Below are positions 1 to 6,435 of a stretch of DNA of 9,885 bases, one piece after another. Where the stretch lies: contig CADCTM010000513.1 in assembly GCA_902805485.1 (NCBI GenBank), positions 1 through 9,885 on the forward strand, read 5' to 3'. The position numbers and the translations under genes are program-made. The DNA comes from an uncultured Coleofasciculus sp. GTDB lineage: Bacteria; Cyanobacteriota; Cyanobacteriia; Cyanobacteriales; Coleofasciculaceae. Each line of letters starts with the position of its first letter. Position 1 is the first letter of the stretch. A model generated the notes under the pieces. The model saw only the letters and a list, made by a program, of their open reading frames with translations. It had not been told where the DNA came from and made no database searches.

Positions 1-446
1 TTTTGAATGATTATTTATATCGCCATCTTCCTTGTGTGAGTCATAGCAGACTGGCAGGTTTATATAAGGAATTAACTTCAAGCGATCGCTTAATTGAATA
101 TAGCAAAAAGCTGACACGGCAAGATTTAACAATGTTTCAGGAAGCTGAAGAAATGGTGACGAAGCCATTCAAGGTGTTATTAAGTACAATTTATGTTCAA
201 TTAAGTGATTCAGAAGATAAGAGAGGTTTCTCAAAAACAGGGGAGTGGTTTGTCGAACACTTGCTGGATGAAGATGAAGTATTGCGTCGTGCGATCACTT
301 TACTTCTAGAAGACGGCAAACCTCAAAAATGGATTATTCGTCATGTTATGGGTTACGAAAGCAAAGATTATAACGAAGGTAGAGAGCGATTTAATGCGGT
401 AATGGAAGGACAAAGCGCTAAGTTCTCAAATCCGCAACCTAACTAA
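1..446 (+). CDS. Hypothetical protein, 5'-truncated by window edge
   Basis: The reading frame is open from the first bases of the window to a TAA at 444-446. The only start-like codon at the left edge is a TTG at 3-5 with no ribosome-binding context, so the true start probably lies upstream and this is a C-terminal fragment of about 147 residues. I do not recognise the family. The visible part is soluble, highly charged and probably mostly helical, with no signal peptide, membrane segment or cysteine cluster (a single Cys near residue 11). The last 45 residues hold a segment reading DGKPQKWIIRHVMGY followed by a Tyr- and Gly-containing stretch, which looks like a compact conserved end-domain, and a polar tail. 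A HIP1 octamer at 82-89 lies inside the frame. That it is coding is fairly sure; its function is unknown. Confidence 0.7.
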   Translation, partial: LNDYLYRHLPCVSHSRLAGLYKELTSSDRLIEYSKKLTRQDLTMFQEAEEMVTKPFKVLLSTIYVQLSDSEDKRGFSKTGEWFVEHLLDEDEVLRRAITLLLEDGKPQKWIIRHVMGYESKDYNEGRERFNAVMEGQSAKFSNPQPN

Positions 447-568
447 GCCCATCTTTCTCGTGACAAATAATGTGCTTACAGCTCTTTTTAATAATAAAGA
501 CTGCTCAAAACCGATCGTTCTCTGAGCCTAGACAATTTTAGATAGATTTCGCTGATTCATTGTTACTC

Positions 569-589
569 AAAGCTTGCACTGCAAGCTTT
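569..589. terminator. Perfect inverted repeat, possible bidirectional terminator
   Basis: AAAGCTTGCA at 569-578 and TGCAAGCTTT at 580-589 are exact reverse complements around one base, giving a 9-bp stem with a 3-base loop. The plus strand ends in TTTT. It lies between two convergent genes, 123 bases past the first gene's stop and about 140 bases past the end of the DUF4142 gene, so it could end transcripts from either side. The short T-run and the distance make this moderate evidence only. Confidence 0.35.
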
Positions 590-637
590 TCTACCCCCGG
601 AATAGCAGCCCCTCTTCTATGCAGGAAGGGAGAAAGA

Positions 638-668
638 GAAGCAAAAATTAGACTTATCTTTTTGCTTC
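638..668 (-). terminator. Inverted repeat downstream of DUF4142 gene
   Basis: GAAGCAAAAA at 638-647 pairs perfectly with TTTTTGCTTC at 659-668 across an 11-base loop. On the minus strand it falls 60-90 bases after the DUF4142 stop codon and is followed by a pyrimidine-rich stretch, so it may end that transcript. The T-run is inside the second arm rather than after it, which is not the classic intrinsic-terminator layout. Confidence 0.3.
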
Positions 669-704
669 CCCAAACTCCGGGCAGTGATTTCTAAATTACT
701 TCTG

Positions 705-721
705 AGGCGATCTCGCCTTTT
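705..721. terminator. Short GC-rich hairpin next to DUF4142 stop
   Basis: AGGCGA (705-710) and TCGCCT (713-718) are exact reverse complements around TC, followed on the plus strand by TTTT to 721. The nearest gene end is the DUF4142 stop at 728-730 on the minus strand, only a few bases away, but on that strand no T-run follows the stem. It may protect the 3' end or serve plus-strand transcripts coming from the left. It also resembles a HIP1 octamer with two inserted bases, so it could simply be a degenerate copy. Confidence 0.2.
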
Positions 722-727
722 ACAATC

Positions 728-1540
728 CTACTGAGGCATTGGAGACATAGGAGGTATATCCATATTAGGGCTATCCATCCCAGGCATCCCAGGCATAGAT
801 TGAGGTGTTGCCCTATTAGGTATAGGTATATTCATTCCAGGCATAAATTCAGGTTTCCCCATATTAGGCATATTCATCCCAGGCATTGGAGACATCGATC
901 TGTTATTCTGTGCAAACCGATAACCTGTCATCTGACTCGCCATCTCCAAATGCCCCTGCACTCTTGGCAGTATTCTGGCAGCAAAAGCCTTGAGGTCTGG
1001 ATCTAGTCCCATCCCAACTTGGCGTTGGTAAACTGCAGCCGATTCTAGGTGACTGTTAACCCCAGCTTCGCTCATGTAAGCGCGGTCGAATTCTGTCCCA
1101 GACAGTTGCATCAAACGCGTCATTGCTGCTTCATACTTGCCGGCATTCATGGGCGGTGTCATGCCTTTTTGACTCACTATCCGCATCAGTTCCTCATTTG
1201 CCCTTGAATGCTCCTGAATCATTTGTTGCGCGAACCGCTTCACTTCCGGGTTAGTAGACTTTTGCAAAGCCAGTTGCCCAAGTCTTACTTCCGCCATTCC
1301 TCCATGCGCGGCGTCCATCACAAATGCTTGATCTAAAGCACTCATCTGACTTGTTGGTGCAGGCATCGGCATCGATCGGTTGGGTAGTGCCGGTCGATCC
1401 ATTGATGGTACAGGACGGTTAGGCGTTGATTGGGTGGGTGCAACTTCCGGTCTATCAGTCTGAGCAACAGCGCTGTAACCCAAGGCGGTGATTACTCCAG
1501 CAGCCATGAGTGCTGTAGTTATCGATACTTTTTTAAACAT
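728..1540 (-). CDS. Exported DUF4142 protein with Met-rich tail
   Basis: This 270-residue protein starts at an ATG (1538-1540 on the plus strand) and ends in TAG. Residues 1-26 form a Sec-type signal peptide (KK near the N-terminus, a hydrophobic stretch, then AVA before Gln27), so the protein is predicted to be periplasmic or outer-membrane associated. A Pro- and Met-rich linker runs to about residue 66. Residues 68-205 match the DUF4142 family, a ferritin-like four-helix domain: note EVRLGQLAL near 84-92, then a vkrFAqqMiqeHsrAn-like stretch at 100-114. The family's biochemical role is not established. The last 57 residues have 13 methionines in MPGM, MNM and MSPMP motifs with no Cys or His, partly built from DNA repeats. 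Such Met motifs can bind Cu(I) or Ag(I) in copper-handling proteins, but that is inference here. It is divergent from the flavoprotein gene. Confidence 0.88.
   Translation of the reverse strand: MFKKVSITTALMAAGVITALGYSAVAQTDRPEVAPTQSTPNRPVPSMDRPALPNRSMPMPAPTSQMSALDQAFVMDAAHGGMAEVRLGQLALQKSTNPEVKRFAQQMIQEHSRANEELMRIVSQKGMTPPMNAGKYEAAMTRLMQLSGTEFDRAYMSEAGVNSHLESAAVYQRQVGMGLDPDLKAFAARILPRVQGHLEMASQMTGYRFAQNNRSMSPMPGMNMPNMGKPEFMPGMNIPIPNRATPQSMPGMPGMDSPNMDIPPMSPMPQ
734..895 (-). repeat. Short direct repeats coding the Met-Pro-Gly tail
   Basis: AGGCATTGGAGACAT occurs at 734-748 and again at 881-895. CATCCCAGGCAT (read MPGM on the minus strand) occurs at 776-787, 785-796 and 875-886, with a one-base variant at 833-844. 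CATATTAGG occurs at 761-769 and 860-868. The copies sit in the last part of the DUF4142 gene and stay in frame, so the tail seems to have grown by local duplication. Confidence 0.7.
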
Positions 1541-1731
1541 GATTAAATATTATTCACATTGCTTAATCTTTCTTCCATTTGTCCCTATTCTTGGATTAAC
1601 TACCTCTGCCTTAAGGTATGTTCGATTACAAAAACAGCACTCAGCAAGACTAAATAGAAATGAACTTACCGGGTGATGGTAACGTCTAAGAGAAAGCGTA
1701 GTGTAGCTGTTGATACCAGTAGTTTTTGACC
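1541..1731. promoter_or_regulatory. Divergent intergenic promoter region
   Basis: This 191-base spacer lies between the starts of two divergent exported-protein genes and must hold the promoters of both. I see no strong paired -35/-10 boxes in either direction; AT-rich candidates such as TAAATA at 1651-1656 lack a good partner at the normal spacing. No Shine-Dalgarno sequence stands in front of either start. A GTA-N8-TAC element is listed separately. Confidence 0.4.
1703..1716 (+). promoter_or_regulatory. NtcA-like GTA-N8-TAC element
   Basis: GTA at 1703-1705 and TAC at 1714-1716 are separated by exactly eight bases, as in the binding consensus of the cyanobacterial nitrogen regulator NtcA, and the left arm is the preferred TGTA. 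It lies 15 bases before the flavoprotein ATG, too close for the usual activator position, so it would have to repress or act on a transcript start inside the gene. Such a match is expected a few times per 10 kb by chance. Confidence 0.15.
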
Positions 1732-3741
1732 ATGAAGCGATCGCTAATCACGTTCACCCTCAGCCTAATTTCCCTAACCTCCCTAGTCCCACCAGCAGTT
1801 GTCGCCCAACCTAAAACCCCGGATAAAGAAGAAACCTGTGAAGTTTTAGTGGTTGGAGGCGGGCTAGCGGGCGCGGCAACAGCGTATGAAAGCTTACTGG
1901 CAGGGCGAACTGTTTGCTTGACAGAACTTACCGACTGGGTAGGCGGACAGATTTCCGCACAAGGAACCTCGGCATTAGATGAACGAGAAACCCAGCGGAC
2001 GCTTTTATTTTATTCTCGTGGTTATTTGGAATTGCGATCGCGTATTAAAGACAAATACGGCAAACAAAACCCCGGTGCCTGTTGGGTAAGTGGCTCCTGT
2101 TTCCTGCCCCGCGATGCTCATAAAATCTTGTTTGATATGCTGCAAGATGCGGCAAAACGTGGCAGAGGTAAACTCAAATGGTATCCCTCCACCGTTGTTA
2201 AAGACCTAAAAATCGGTTCTACTGGCAAGCAAATTGAAGCCGCCATAGGCATTCAACATAAACCAGCACCAGGCGCCCCTCCCCTCAACACAGAACCCTT
2301 ATCCCAAACCATTGAAGATTGGTATCGTTACGAAAATTCAGCCCGCTTTGAAAAAAGCATTGTTCGTTTCGTACCCCAACGGCAACCAGGAAATGCGCCA
2401 AACTGGTATGTAGTTGATGCTACGGAAACAGGGGAATTGCTTGCCCTAGCTGATGTTCCTTACCGTCTGGGCATTGATGCTCGCTCATTTCGAGAGCCGT
2501 CTGCCTCTAGCGCCACGGCTGATGCTTACTGCACACAAGGTTTTACCTATACATTTGCAATGGAGGCGACGAAGGAACCTCAAATTAATCCCATGCCGGC
2601 GTTTTATCCCCAATATGCCCCTTATTACAGTTATGAGTTAAAGCGGCTAGCAGATTTTGGCTTAGTGTTTACCTATCGGCGGATTTTGGGTTCTGATCAA
2701 GGGAAAGTTACAACCTTCGGTGGCATCACTTTTACAGCGCCGGTGCCGGGGGATATCTCCATGCAAAACTGGACTTGGGGTAATGACTATCGTCCCGGTA
2801 CATCTCAGGACAACTTAGTTTATACCCGCGACCAGTTGCAAGCGTCAGGACAGTTACAGCCTGCGGGCTGGATGGGTGGTTTAAGAACCGAAAGCCTACG
2901 TAAGGCGGAAGAAAAAGCCTTGGGTTATTACTATTGGCTGGTAGCGGGAACTACTGATTCTCAACTGGGTGAGGGTGTGAAGAAGCCACATCCTAATAAT
3001 CGTTTTCTGAGTGGTTTAGATTCGCCGATGGGTACGGTGCATGGGTTGTCGAAGTATCCCTATATGCGGGAAGGACGGCGGCTGATTGGGCGTCCCAGCT
3101 ATGGCTATCCTGAAGGGTTTAGTATTTCGGAAATTGATATTTCTCGTCGGGATTATAAGGAAGATTATTACCGCCAGACACTTTCTCCGCAGATGTATCG
3201 GGATTTAAAGACAGCTTTGGCGGGATTGGAAACGCTTTCGGTTGTGAGTGGGAAGGAAGCGCCGGAAGATGTGAAGCGGCGTAGTCGTTCGACGATTTAT
3301 CAGGATTCGCTGGGGATTGGGCATTATGCGATCGATTTTCACCCTTGCATGACCACAACTCCTGCCGAAACTCCTGGTAATCGGGAGCGTGAGGGTGAGC
3401 GACAAGGTGCAGGTCAATCTTACCCGTTCCAAATTCCTCTGCGCTCCATGATTCCTCAGAAAATTGACAATATGTTAGTAGCAGGAAAAAGTATTGCTAC
3501 AAGTCATATTGCGGCGGCGGCGTATCGGGTGCATTCTTTTGAGTGGTCATCTGGTGCGGCGGCGGGGACTACGGCAGCGTTTGCGCTGGAAAAGGGAATT
3601 GCACCTTATGAGTTGGTGGATCAAGTTCCCCAAGCAGAACCGCAACTGCAAGCTTTACGGCAAAGACTGGAGAATCAGGGTAATCCGACAACGTTTCCTA
3701 ATACATCGATTTTTAATGAATCGTGGGATAAGTGGCGCTAG
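1732..3741 (+). CDS. Exported FAD-dependent oxidoreductase (FAD_oxidored family)
   Basis: The chosen start is the ATG at 1732, giving 669 residues; a TTG six bases upstream is in frame but has no support. Residues 1-26 form a signal peptide (MKRSL, a hydrophobic core, then VVAQ). A dinucleotide-binding fold follows at about residues 36-66, with VVGGGLAGAA as the Gly-rich loop and a Glu near 65 at the end of strand two, then a WVGGQ motif near 69-73. Near the C-terminus (about 585-622) GKSIATSH followed by an Arg-Val-His and a SSGAAAGTTAA segment matches the second FAD-contacting region of this family. Members are annotated as FAD-dependent oxidoreductases; the substrate is unknown. Two cysteines at about 117 and 123 (CWVSGSC) could form a disulfide outside the cytoplasm. 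The call to family level is firm; the reaction is not known. Confidence 0.85.
   Translation: MKRSLITFTLSLISLTSLVPPAVVAQPKTPDKEETCEVLVVGGGLAGAATAYESLLAGRTVCLTELTDWVGGQISAQGTSALDERETQRTLLFYSRGYLELRSRIKDKYGKQNPGACWVSGSCFLPRDAHKILFDMLQDAAKRGRGKLKWYPSTVVKDLKIGSTGKQIEAAIGIQHKPAPGAPPLNTEPLSQTIEDWYRYENSARFEKSIVRFVPQRQPGNAPNWYVVDATETGELLALADVPYRLGIDARSFREPSASSATADAYCTQGFTYTFAMEATKEPQINPMPAFYPQYAPYYSYELKRLADFGLVFTYRRILGSDQGKVTTFGGITFTAPVPGDISMQNWTWGNDYRPGTSQDNLVYTRDQLQASGQLQPAGWMGGLRTESLRKAEEKALGYYYWLVAGTTDSQLGEGVKKPHPNNRFLSGLDSPMGTVHGLSKYPYMREGRRLIGRPSYGYPEGFSISEIDISRRDYKEDYYRQTLSPQMYRDLKTALAGLETLSVVSGKEAPEDVKRRSRSTIYQDSLGIGHYAIDFHPCMTTTPAETPGNREREGERQGAGQSYPFQIPLRSMIPQKIDNMLVAGKSIATSHIAAAAYRVHSFEWSSGAAAGTTAAFALEKGIAPYELVDQVPQAEPQLQALRQRLENQGNPTTFPNTSIFNESWDKWR
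1737..1744. repeat. HIP1 octamer GCGATCGC inside a start region
   Basis: GCGATCGC is the highly iterated palindrome of many cyanobacterial genomes. This copy begins five bases after the A of the flavoprotein ATG and codes part of Lys-Arg-Ser-Leu in its signal peptide. Further exact copies that I found are at 82-89, 2034-2041, 4008-4015, 4426-4433, 4925-4932, 7021-7028, 8893-8900 and 9409-9416. All lie inside genes, which agrees with a vertically inherited cyanobacterial chromosome. Confidence 0.9.
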
Positions 3742-3744
3742 TTG

Positions 3745-3772
3745 TTGAAGGTGAGGAAAGGTCGGGTAAACT
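3745..3772 (+). promoter_or_regulatory. Possible promoter of clpS operon
   Basis: TTGAAG at 3745-3750 and TAAACT at 3767-3772 each match four of six bases of the -35 and -10 consensus, with a 16-base spacer. This would start transcripts around 3779, some 45 bases before the clpS ATG. It lies immediately after the flavoprotein stop codon, where a separate promoter for the clpS pair would be expected. I saw no clear terminator between the two genes, so read-through is also possible. Confidence 0.3.
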
Positions 3773-3823
3773 AGAGAGAACGCAAGTTGTTTAATTTTAT
3801 GTAGAGTTTTTAGCAACTGACCT

Positions 3824-4150
3824 ATGACTATGGTAATTTCAGCAGCTTTTCACGCCTCATCGGCAACGCCCGTTAAAGCTCCGGAACGTTCTGCTCAAGT
3901 TACTCGCAAGCCTTATCCGAATTATAAGGTGATTGTGCTGGATGATGATTTTAATACATTTGGGCACGTTCATGCTTGCCTGATGAAGTATATTCCTGGG
4001 ATGATAAGCGATCGCGCCTGGGAACTTACTCATCAAGTTCATAATGAAGGGCAAGCAATTGTCTGGGCAGGCCCGCAAGAGCAGGCTGAATTCTACCACC
4101 AACAACTAAGTCGTGCTGGATTAACAATGGCTCCCTTAGAGGCGGCATAA
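3824..4150 (+). CDS. clpS: ATP-dependent Clp protease adaptor ClpS
   Basis: ClpS is a small cytoplasmic adaptor that binds proteins with destabilising N-terminal residues and hands them to the ClpC/ClpP protease. The 108-residue product has a flexible, poorly conserved N-terminal extension (about 1-30) and then the ClpS core: YKVIVL, DDFNTF, a helix with KYIPGM at 55-60, a WELTHQVH stretch that includes the conserved His73, and the AGLTMAPLEAA ending typical of cyanobacterial ClpS. Residue 40 is Asp, where the Asn of the N-degron pocket (Asn34 of E. coli) is expected, so the core reads LDDDF rather than LNDDF; Asp41, Asp42 and His73 are kept. The start could also be the ATG two codons later. 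The DUF2103 gene follows after 5 bases, so the two are probably co-transcribed. The family call is very sure. Confidence 0.95.
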   Translation: MTMVISAAFHASSATPVKAPERSAQVTRKPYPNYKVIVLDDDFNTFGHVHACLMKYIPGMISDRAWELTHQVHNEGQAIVWAGPQEQAEFYHQQLSRAGLTMAPLEAA

Positions 4151-4155
4151 CTTCC

Positions 4156-4452
4156 ATGAGTAACCCCAACGGCGGCGGTAGATTAGTCTGGAATCACTCA
4201 ACTCATATTCAGGGTTTGATTCCCGTTCTCGAACGACTTCTCCGTTACAGTGATATTCAGACCATTACTCCCGCCGTTTTGGGACGCGCTAAAAGTCATT
4301 CCCCGAAGTTGCAGTTGAAGGTTTCGGTGCCAATTCGTGGTGGATTTAAACTAATTGGCAGGGTGGGGAAAACGTTTCAAGAAGTATTTATTCTCACTTC
4401 CTTGAGCAAGGAAGAACTGGAAGAGGCGATCGCTCAAGTCCTCAAACGTTAA
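4156..4452 (+). CDS. DUF2103 family predicted metal-binding protein
   Basis: This 98-residue protein matches what I know of DUF2103, a family described as predicted metal-binding and common in cyanobacteria. The N-terminal motif is the most characteristic part: GGRLVWNHSTHIQGLIPVL, with His14 and His17 as plausible ligands. A helix (about 18-31) and a mixed region with a Gly-Arg-Val-Gly turn near 68-71 follow, and it ends in an acidic-basic helix. There is no signal peptide or membrane segment, so it should be cytoplasmic. Its ATG lies 5 bases after the clpS stop with no Shine-Dalgarno sequence, which suggests translational coupling. The pairing hints at a role near Clp-dependent proteolysis, but this is only guilt by association. 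No enzyme activity can be read from the sequence. Confidence 0.8.
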   Translation: MSNPNGGGRLVWNHSTHIQGLIPVLERLLRYSDIQTITPAVLGRAKSHSPKLQLKVSVPIRGGFKLIGRVGKTFQEVFILTSLSKEELEEAIAQVLKR

Positions 4453-4454
4453 CG

Positions 4455-4480
4455 ACACTAAAGACTACATAAAGTGTTTT
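4455..4480 (+). terminator. Weak terminator after clpS operon
   Basis: ACACT at 4455-4459 pairs with AGTGT at 4473-4477 across a 13-base loop and is followed by TTTT to 4480. It starts three bases after the DUF2103 stop and lies before the convergent kinase gene. The stem is short and AT-rich, so termination here would be weak. Confidence 0.25.
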
Positions 4481-4542
4481 CTTAATTAATCTTTACTTTT
4501 AGGAATTGAATCCAGATTAAGTAGATCAATCCCCATCGTTTC

Positions 4543-6435
4543 TCAGGGTGTTGTTGGTATCGTAGTTGATGGCGGTGATGACTTACCCGCTTCACCGGGT
4601 TTAGGGTTTGATTGTTCAGAAGTTGGTTTTCCCGGTTGTGGCTGTTCTGGAGGGATGGATTCTCCTTTTTTTAATTCAGCTTCGGCGGCGGCTTTTTGCT
4701 TTTGCGCTTCTGCAATTAATTGAGTCAACTTATCTCGCCAATAGCTTTGTGTTAAAAGTTGAGGATCTGCGGCACGAATTACATCATCCCAGCGGCCTTC
4801 ATCTAATGCTTTTTGAACTTGGTCGTATTTCGCTTTGGTAGTTGACCATTCGTTCTGCCATTGGTTGATTTTGGCTTGGGCATCTCGATAAGCGGGGCTA
4901 CTTTCAGGAATTGATTTTGCAAAAGCGATCGCTTTATCCAAATTACCATTTTCATATTGATCGGTGGCTTTGGCTAACTTATCGGTATCATTTTGTTCAG
5001 GCGGTTTTGGTTTAACAGGCGTCGGTTTAGGAGTCGGGGCTTTAACCGGGGTTGGGGTCGCTTTTGCCTCAATTGGGGCTTGAGTGGTTGAGTTGCAGTT
5101 GATATAAGGTGCATCGTTATAAACCCAGCCTTTTGTCGGGGAGTTGACTTCCACCCAACCATTTTTTTCAGCACCGGTTAGTGCTAGTTTTGTGCCTTTT
5201 GAAACGGTATTAACGACTTCGCCTTTAGGTTGGGAGCGAACATTCAACTGCCCTGCGGTTACAGTACAATTTCGTTTTGAAACATCGATAATCTGATTAT
5301 TCCCGTCGCTTCCGTTGCCGGATGTCAAGGAACCGGAACGCAGAGCAAACGCCAGACCCAATGCTGCACCACCAGCGAGGGCTAAACTGACAATGATTGG
5401 CACCCAACTACTAGAGCTAGAAGTATTACTATAGCTAGGTTGGGGGGTGCTGGCTGGTCTCGAAGCTGCAGCAGAAGGGGCGGGGAGGCGGGGTTCTGGC
5501 TGTGGTGCTGGATACGTTGGTTGTGGCAAGCGCTCTCTAGGATTTGGAAGACGATTACTGTTACCAACTGGGTTCCTGCCGATGGGTACGGTGTAAGGGA
5601 TGGCGGCGGAAGGAGCATTAAGTTGTCTCAGTGCCTGTAGCGCTTCGGTTGCCGACTGGTAACGGTCTTTGAAGTGATAGCGCACCATTCTCGTAATTAT
5701 CGCCGCTAATCCTCGACTCACGGGCACCAAGTGTTCCCACAAGAGTTCACCTGTGCTAAGGTCTTCCTGCATCTGCATCGGCGTCAAACCTGTTAGGGCT
5801 TGAATACCAATAATCCCCAAGGCATAAATATCACTGCTAGGACGCGGTTGTCCCCGTGCCTGTTCGCTTGCCATATAACCTGGAGTACCGATGGCAACGG
5901 TATTGCTTGCCTGTCCGTAAGCGCTAGCCATCTGAGTGTGAATTTGCTTTACAGCACCAAAATCCACCAGCACTAATTTCTGGTCTGAGTTGCGCCGGAT
6001 CAGGTTGTCGGGCTTAATATCTCGGTGAATGACGCCGTGGTTATGGACAAATTCTAAAATACCCAAGATTTGCGTCAACAGCTCAATGACTCGGCGTTCT
6101 TCCCATTGTTGACCCGGTTGCAGCTCTTGCGTCAGAGTATGCCCTTCAATATACTCTTGTACCAGGTAGAATTCTTGGTCTTCTTCAAAGTAAGCCAGGA
6201 GCCGGGGAATTTGGTCGTGGCTTCCTAGTTGTTCGAGGGTTTCTCCTTCGCTGGTAAATAAGCGTCGCGCCGTTTCCAAAAAGCTCGGTTCGCTACTGAG
6301 GGGTTTAAGTTGTTTGACGACGCAGATGGGGTTCCCAGGGCGTCGGGTGTCTTGTGCCAAGTACGTTTTCCCAAAACCACCTGCACCCAAGACTTGAGTT
6401 ACTTGGTAACGCCTGTCCAGTAGCTTGCCTAACAT
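4543..6435 (-). CDS. Transmembrane Ser/Thr protein kinase with SH3-like tail
   Basis: I start at the ATG whose complement is at 6433-6435 (630 residues); an in-frame TTG at 6466-6468 would add 11 residues, but MLGKLLDRRYQV is the usual opening of these kinases. The Hanks-type kinase domain covers about 10-275: Gly-loop GAGGFGKT (17-24), Lys41 in VVKQLK, HRDIKPDN (137-144, catalytic Asp139), DFG (158-160), SEQ in place of APE, and DIYALG (202-207). It therefore looks catalytically complete and of the RD type. A Pro- and Ser-rich linker leads to one membrane helix (about 344-365). Beyond it is an SH3-like (SH3b) domain (about 390-448) bracketed by Cys390 and Cys447, then a Thr-Pro-Lys-rich stretch, a helical region (about 482-590) and a disordered tail. 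The likely topology is kinase inside, sensor outside. Substrates are unknown. Confidence 0.92.
   Translation of the reverse strand: MLGKLLDRRYQVTQVLGAGGFGKTYLAQDTRRPGNPICVVKQLKPLSSEPSFLETARRLFTSEGETLEQLGSHDQIPRLLAYFEEDQEFYLVQEYIEGHTLTQELQPGQQWEERRVIELLTQILGILEFVHNHGVIHRDIKPDNLIRRNSDQKLVLVDFGAVKQIHTQMASAYGQASNTVAIGTPGYMASEQARGQPRPSSDIYALGIIGIQALTGLTPMQMQEDLSTGELLWEHLVPVSRGLAAIITRMVRYHFKDRYQSATEALQALRQLNAPSAAIPYTVPIGRNPVGNSNRLPNPRERLPQPTYPAPQPEPRLPAPSAAASRPASTPQPSYSNTSSSSSWVPIIVSLALAGGAALGLAFALRSGSLTSGNGSDGNNQIIDVSKRNCTVTAGQLNVRSQPKGEVVNTVSKGTKLALTGAEKNGWVEVNSPTKGWVYNDAPYINCNSTTQAPIEAKATPTPVKAPTPKPTPVKPKPPEQNDTDKLAKATDQYENGNLDKAIAFAKSIPESSPAYRDAQAKINQWQNEWSTTKAKYDQVQKALDEGRWDDVIRAADPQLLTQSYWRDKLTQLIAEAQKQKAAAEAELKKGESIPPEQPQPGKPTSEQSNPKPGEAGKSSPPSTTIPTTP

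Noticed and set aside
800..1006. 68-codon plus-strand frame opposite the DUF4142 gene
   Set aside because: It lies wholly inside a well-supported gene on the other strand, and its His/Arg-rich product is the expected shadow of the Met/Pro repeats.
1488..1676. 62-codon plus-strand frame across the divergent spacer
   Set aside because: It overlaps the signal-peptide region of the DUF4142 gene on the opposite strand, has no family resemblance and would occupy the promoter region.
3119..3432. Two minus-strand frames inside the flavoprotein gene
   Set aside because: Both lie opposite clearly conserved FAD_oxidored coding sequence and have low-complexity, unrecognisable products.
5382..5640. Frames on both strands within the kinase linker
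   Set aside because: They come from the Pro/Ser-rich linker and membrane segment read in other frames; the kinase frame is continuous through here.
5877..5885. Kinase APE motif replaced by SEQ as sign of a pseudokinase
   Set aside because: The key Glu is kept, all catalytic motifs (Lys41, Asp139, DFG) are intact, and SEQ is a familiar variant in cyanobacterial kinases.
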